Made by a program: the position numbers and the translations under genes. This document shows positions 58,471-64,000 of a stretch of DNA of 64,000 nucleotides, piece after piece. Below the pieces are notes generated by a model. The model made no database searches, was not told where the DNA came from, and worked only from the letters and a program-made list of their open reading frames with translations. The stretch's first letter is position 1. Each line of letters starts with the position of its first letter. The stretch spans positions 3,017,799 to 3,081,798 of the forward strand of contig JAJEKV010000040.1 in the NCBI GenBank assembly GCA_021234155.1, in the 5' to 3' direction. The DNA comes from Isoetes taiwanensis. Taxonomy: Eukaryota > Streptophyta > Lycopodiopsida > Isoetales > Isoetaceae.

Positions 58471-58680
58471 ATGGGCGGGAATGAATGCCCTAAGGATGAA
58501 CAAAGTTACGATGATATGTTTGAGTATCCGGATGAACATGATTCCGATGACTACCCAGTTAGTTCTAACTCTGTGGAAACTTTAGAGGAAGAATGGCTTG
58601 CTGCCGACTTCAGTGCCTGCATTGAAGTATGGCAAACAAGTATAGATGCTGATGCTAACACAGGAGGTAAACGTCCATAG
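58471..58680 (+). CDS. Acidic 69-residue reading frame in the 2.1-kb repeat (copy 2)
   Basis: From ATG 58471 it reads MGGNECPKDEQSYDDMFEYP, then EHDSDDYPVSSNSVETLEEE and WLAADFSACIEVWQTSIDAD. It is strongly acidic and composed like a protein. The corresponding stretch in copy 1 is broken. It may be the last exon of a gene trapped in the repeat or of a transposon. No family was recognised. Confidence 0.35.
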   Translation: MGGNECPKDEQSYDDMFEYPDEHDSDDYPVSSNSVETLEEEWLAADFSACIEVWQTSIDADANTGGKRP

Positions 58681-59924
58681 CAAAATTATCAAGGGGTCCG
58701 GAGCTCATAAGCAGAAATACACGAGCAGGCTGGTGAATCAAATTTCAGGGATAATATTCCAGATACACAGAATGATGATACTGAATGTGAAATCGACGGC
58801 ATTCAGGTTTGGTCATGTCATATTTCTTCTTAGATGCTTAAATATTTTTACTACTGGTTCTTGCTTAAAAATACAAACTGCATAAGGGCAAAAGGCTTGG
58901 CCTTGCAAATATGGTGTCTCGATCGGGCTTTTAACATATCTAATTTATCCATACCACTTCTTCATTATTTAAGTTAACCACAAGACCGACTTACGGTTGC
59001 TTTGCTTAATGGTGACCTCTGGAGGGGGCTCTACATTGGGTTAAACACCACCCTCTTATGGAATTAATCCTATTCCAGCAAGTAGCATAGCATATGTTGT
59101 TTATTGTTTTGCATCTAGCTCTTTGAACATGAATCATATGCATTTGCTCTTTATCATTGATCCTCTATATATTTTTATTCTTTGTACAGACATTGTCAAA
59201 TTTGTGCGTTGCAACATTTTGAGAGGTTTCTAGAAGATGAGGGTCAAATTTGGTAATTGAATATGTGAACAGATTTTGAAAGGTTCTGATCCATAAAGCA
59301 TCATATTTTCGAAGCTATATCAAATATATTATCATTGCTCTTATTTGTACAAACCTTGTCTATTATAAGATAAGATAAGATAAGGCATCACATTTTTGAA
59401 GGTGTTACAAATGTTCACCGATTAATCATCGTTAAGTAAAAATTTTTGTTGCTTTGCATGTAGCATTACAACACGATTTCCCATAGCAAATCCCGATTAG
59501 TTGAACTTGCCGTTGAATGACCTTGAACATGTTGAAAAATATTAAACATGTTACATGAAGAGAATTACCATTTTAGTAGTGAGCAAATAATGGATTTTTG
59601 ATTAAACCAAAAGATCCAAAATCTTAAGTTCACGATGTGATCTAGTCAACATATGTGCTGGCCTTGGCAACATATAAAAATCTCTTTAGACAACAAGATT
59701 ACACAACTTATACTGGACAACTCTAGTCGCAGAACACAATTACTTTACTAAACATGAGAAGGACCAATCTTTTCCTAAGTCCTTGAACATGGCTTCACCC
59801 CTCGCACCCATCGGTCCAGTCCCAATGGAAACATGTTTTTTTATGACAATATTATGTCAATTTGCCTCAAGAACGTGTAATCTGCAACAAATATGAGAAT
59901 AGCAAATTAAGACCAAATGGATTT

Positions 59925-60790
59925 TTTTTTTTTTTGAAGGACTTGAGCCTTTTATTCTCCGGAGAAAGTTACACTGCACAATGGGGACTAAAAATCAATG
60001 GAGAGAATATCCACCGAGCAAAAATCCACTCCATTCAAATACAACATCTAAACAAGATGAGGAGCAAGCAAAATCGCATGAGTGTTGAATCAAGATAATG
60101 CTCCCAAATACGGCTCTTCACCTCATTAGCTATTGATGAGCACCTGAATGCTTTGACAATTCATTGTTGCGCATCAAGAAGGACCTGTGCATCTGAACAA
60201 GAAATACCTTTGAATATGAGAAGATTCCTTCTTTTCCAAATGGACCAGATGATCCATGCGGAAGCCAAATGAAGGGCCCTTTTTGCCAAATTTTCCTAAC
60301 CATTTTAGATTGCTAATAACATTTGCTGGCTATTCAAATTGCAACGAAAGAGGCCTTGAAGCCACAACCAAGCATGCCTGACCTGTCTACACAGGAAGAA
60401 GCAATGCTCAATTGTCTCTGTGCACATAAGGGACAAAGTGCAGATATCTCTGGACGAAATCTGTGCATCAGAATATTATCACGCAGACAATGATGAATGA
60501 TTTTCCACCATAAAATAGATACTTTGGGATGGAGTAGTTTATCCCATACCCATTTTCATACTGCTTTCTGTCGGTCCCTAGGAATGACCAAAGGCCACTT
60601 GGATGAAGGAGGCAAGATGTCCAAGACAAAGCAAGACCTTGTACATGGAATTCACCAACTTATCCGCTTTTAAGACCGATGAATGTGCAGCTTTAAGAAT
60701 AAGATTCTTTCGATCTATTAATCTGTTAGGGCTAATCATAAGTTGTACCTTTCCAATTCTGATGATATACAATAGAAATTAGTACCTTAT
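59925..60790 (-). mobile_element. 5'-truncated LINE fragment (zf-RVT and C-terminal region)
   Basis: A T-tract at 59921-59936 marks the poly(A) side. Reading leftward from about 60570, KVSILWWKIIHHCLRDNI, LCPLCAQ and, after a one-base shift, TIEHCFFLCRQVRHAW form a zf-RVT domain. WIIWSIWKRRNLLIFKG near 60250-60200 is the usual C-terminal tail of plant LINE ORF2. No endonuclease or catalytic reverse transcriptase part is present. It interrupts or ends copy 3 of the 2.1-kb repeat. It differs in sequence from the 6.56-kb LINE. Confidence 0.8.
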
Positions 60791-60799
60791 CTTTTCTTG

Positions 60800-62866
60800 T
60801 GCATAACTTCTTCGAACAGGAAAACCACCTCCTCAAAGTAGGAAAACCGCTCCAAATTATTTTTTATAAATAGCACAAATGACTGCATTTATAAAAGGAT
60901 GTGATTGCTCTGCAATTTTGTGGCTAAGATCAAGATAAAAAAGTAAATAAAATAAGCGTGATTGTTCTACAATTTTGTGGCAGATCACAAACTTGATAAA
61001 CTGATTTCTCAAGATTTGCATACAATGCATTTGGAGTAAGTTTAATCAAGAAATGAAAAGATCAATGGAAGAGAGCTCAAGGCCTCGCAATAGCCACATG
61101 ATTCTAGAGCAAATCCAAGCCTGCGCTATATGCGATGTAGTTGTTCATGGATATATATTAATGTTATCAAGGCATCCACACCTCCGTAAATGGAATTTTC
61201 ATGCTTTACCTGTTTAATAAACAATGGCATAAGCATTTCTAACATCTGCAAGGAAGAGGAAAACAAAAAACCTATAAATGATATTCCTGTATGAAAAACA
61301 TCCATCAATACAATGTTGTTTTTGGACAGTGAGATATCTAGCTCTAGGTAATGCCGCTCCGAATTCTATACAAACTTGAGAAAGCAAGTCTTTTAATAGT
61401 AAGTACTATGAGATCTAAGCTAAAATCAAACATGGGACTAGTATTGTAATGAAAAAAAAAAAAAAAAAAAAAGAAGAAGAAAAAAAAGTTGTATGTCAGT
61501 TAGCAACAATATATATATCTATGATTGAACTCGTGTGGCAGGGCACTTCTGGTGCAGAAATGATCAATGTGGACGTCTATCCAAATTTAACTATAGAGTC
61601 GGCCGGGTAAAGAGCTCTCAAAGATAGGAGTTTTCATGCAACCGTAAGCCGAGGGTGATTCTTGGCTATTGGACTATAGGGTATGTGATTGTTGAGTCGG
61701 GACTAGTTGCATGGGCTGAGAGCAAGCTCCCTTCAAGCCTGAGTGCATGTAGAGCTTATGCATGTCAAGTATCATGGGAGGCGGTGCCTTTGGGAGGTTA
61801 AAATCCCAAGAGTTGAATGTGAAAAACCGCCTTTGCCGTCGCCTTTTCGGCTCCTTGTTTTCAAAACCCGCACTGCGTCCGAATTTTTTTTTTTTGTTTA
61901 TTGTTCTTAAGTTTCTTTTTGTGTTTTTTTTTTTTTTTTTTGGTAACATGTATGATATGAGACGACCATATGGCCTTTTGTAGAATCGGACCGGTGAAAA
62001 TGGTCCTTTTTGTAGCGTAATACTTGTTAATATATGATAATCTTGGTCAAATATATATGTATTTTTACTAAGAATTTGTCTTCTTCCTAATGGCTCTATA
62101 AATATATTTCTAACAAGGTTTGAAGGTGACTCAAGTATCTTTGGAAGGAAGGATTCAATTTGGCTTCCATAGTTTTTAGGGATGTTTGTAACAGATTTGT
62201 GTTAATGAATGTGTAAAACATTTTTTACTATCAGCATACAACGAATGTTGATAACATTGATGCAATGATCATTTGGAGCTCATTACTTGTTAATACATTT
62301 TCTTACTTGTTGATACATTTCATATCTGTTAGCTTATTACTTGTTAATTTTATTTCCGTGAATATATTTCTTCTGGGCCGCCTATATATTCTGTTCAATA
62401 TCTACTAATGTAATCTGTTCTGTTAATCTATTATGCTGTACTTAGTCAAGTTTGTATTCCCTTTCACAAAAAACAGCTCAACATTTACCTGTTCAAAAAA
62501 AAAAATGTTCACAAAACACTTTACTCAAGAAATTGGGCATCCCGTTACAACAAATTTGACTTCCATTGACCAAAATTTGACTTTGATTCAAATGCTTACA
62601 TCTCCAATACAATTTAGCTAACTTTAATGAAGTTTTTGAATATAGATCCATGCTATAAACTTTATTTTAGATTGCACAAAAATTTCTGCAATTACGTAAC
62701 AGTTTTAGATGAGAGATTGAATTAAATTCTAGCAACTTTTTCCACAAATGGGAAAGCTTCACACATTGATAGTTTATAATGTCAAGAATGAAGGAATCTA
62801 AATTGCCAATTGAATAAAAAAATCCAATTACATTTCTACCATTCCTATTCTGGAAGATAACATGTC
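60800..62866. other. AT-rich intergenic DNA with homopolymer runs
   Basis: No gene was recognised. A/T runs lie near 61452-61490, 61886 and 61925-61942. Confidence 0.55.
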
Positions 62867-62869
62867 TTA

Positions 62870-64000
62870 TCAATCCTTCTTCATATCTTCAGTCTCATAG
62901 TAGTTAATTTCTGGCAAGTCTACTTCTATGGGCAGCATCTCCATTTCTAAATCCTCCATTATGCAAAAATTCCATAGAACATATGTGGCATGAATGATCT
63001 TGGCTGCCCTGTCAACATGAATAGGCAAACCCTTGAGGATCCTAAATTTCCCTTTCACTATCCCAAAACCATTTTCCACGCATAATCTGCCTTTGCAAAT
63101 CCTCTTGTTAAACCTGCCAAAAGACCTTGTACTATCTGGAAATACCTTCATTAGGAGCCTTCTCTTGGATATGTTGAATCATCTAAAAGCATTGGTGGAA
63201 TGTTTACTGTAACATTTGCATCAAGGATCTCACCTCTGCTATTAATTTTCTTGCCATTCATGTGGACAATAGGATGCTGCAGAATCTATTTTGCTGCAAG
63301 CCTCTTGTACAATAAACTTTTCTTTAACTGGTATGAATCATTTACAGATCCCGTCCTACTAACACAAACATTGATAAACATTCTAGAATGTATTACTACA
63401 CCTTGCATGAGGCAGGAATGACTCTTATGTCTACTGTAGTAGTCATCTCCTTTGTCTTTCTTGCATGGCTTCCTGTATAAAAAAAAATATGAGAACCAGT
63501 GATGACTTTATCATCCTTTAGCTGCTTCTAAACTATAGAAATGATGGCGATTGTTTCCTATTTTTTCAGCATTTTTATAGAAACGAATTTAATAGAATTG
63601 AATGTTTTACCATAAAATTGAGGTTTTTACTGTAAAATGTCCATTAATTTGGCGAATTTACTATAATTGGAATGCAATATTATCAAATTTTGGCGATTTT
63701 ATGAAGTTCTTTAGCGTACGCATCCTAATAAACCATTGAATCCAATTTTTAAAAAATGGTAAAATATAGCAACTTTACGAAGTTTCACACCTTAAAGTCA
63801 TCCCTGATGAGAACAATCAATAGCACCAAAAATGTTAGGCAAGCCTGTGGCATCTTGAAACTCCTTCATAATATCTAGCAGTCTCTCGCTCCAGGGCAGG
63901 GCAATAAATTTCTTGTAGAGCATGGTCTTAGAAGCAAGAACTAATGTCACTTTCTTTGTTTATTTCTGGACAGTTGCTTTTTCAATATAAAACCTTTGGC
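62870..64000 (-). pseudogene. PIF/Harbinger-type transposase (DDE_Tnp_4), partial, window edge
   Basis: Reading leftward from the window end, KEFQDATGLPNIFGAIDCSH near 63870-63810 matches the start of the Harbinger DDE nuclease. An intron with a TTATACAG acceptor near 63480 separates it from DDYYSRHKSHSCLMQGVV and MFINVCVSRTGSVNDSYQL (63450-63330). Then MNGKKINSRGEILDANVTVN follows in the same region. After a shift, the frame 63151-62870 has RLCVENGFGIVKGKFRILKG and VDRAAKIIHATYVLWNFCI, the conserved E-containing C-terminal block. The enzyme would cut and paste a PIF/Harbinger element, usually at TWA sites. An in-frame stop near 63290 and a frameshift near 63160 suggest an inactive copy. Ends were not found. 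Confidence 0.88.

Larger units (their letters stand above)
48229..59930. repeat. Tandemly repeated 2.1-kb sequence, three copies (third partial)
   Basis: Copy 1 is 48229-50316, copy 2 is 50317-50428 plus 57009-59042 (interrupted by a LINE), and copy 3 is 59043-59930. Each begins with caccctcttatggaattaat and includes ttgcatctagctctttgaac, gataagataagataaggc and ccaatggaaacatgtt. Copies differ by small indels. Copy 3 stops at a T-tract where a second LINE fragment begins. The unit is AT-rich; its origin is unknown. Confidence 0.88.

Overview
The window is nuclear DNA of a flowering plant and consists almost entirely of transposable elements. The evidence is a plant-type CACTA (En/Spm) element with Tnp2, DUF4218 and DUF4216 regions, a plant LINE with a DUF4283-like ORF1, a small gag-only LTR element, a PIF/Harbinger transposase, and a degenerate plant alanine-glyoxylate aminotransferase gene. 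Species cannot be fixed. No intact conventional host gene was recognised.

Layout. (1) 1-7735 is the right part of a CACTA copy (copy A) whose start lies outside the window: Tnp2-type transposase region, a divergent gene pair, and the start of a GC-rich tandem array, cut off at 7735. (2) 7736-8925 is unassigned flank. (3) 8929-38518 is a complete CACTA element (copy B) of 29.6 kb with CACTACAA ends and a 3-bp ATG target-site duplication. In order it holds a left subterminal palindromic repeat zone, a short telomere-like tract, a SET-domain gene, the Tnp2-type transposase, a divergent gene pair, an approximately 12.5-kb array of 1.1-kb units, an intron-bearing ARGONAUTE (AGO4/6/9 clade) MID-PIWI fragment, a second palindrome-marked unit with a long CTC microsatellite and unrecognised ORFs, and a right subterminal zone. 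(4) 38519-41280 holds a broken aminotransferase gene. (5) 41286-43472 is a gag-only LTR element with target-site duplication. (6) 43478-48228 is mostly unassigned. (7) 48229-59930 is a 2.1-kb sequence repeated about 2.4 times; its second copy is split by a 6.56-kb LINE with a 17-bp target-site duplication. (8) A second LINE fragment, AT-rich DNA and a PIF/Harbinger transposase follow to the end.

The most unusual object is the giant CACTA element. It carries a SET-domain (histone methyltransferase type) reading frame and an AGO4-clade PIWI fragment, two families tied to chromatin silencing of transposons. It also places its palindromic CGTCGTT..AACGACG motif both at its ends and at several internal points just upstream of its genes, as if one DNA-binding factor could mark ends and promoters together.

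Limits. Almost every frame is broken by 1-3 base indels, concentrated in CG-rich stretches and differing between otherwise near-identical copies. This may be real decay or consensus error in methylated repeats. Product names rest on recognising protein motifs across frames, not on database searches.
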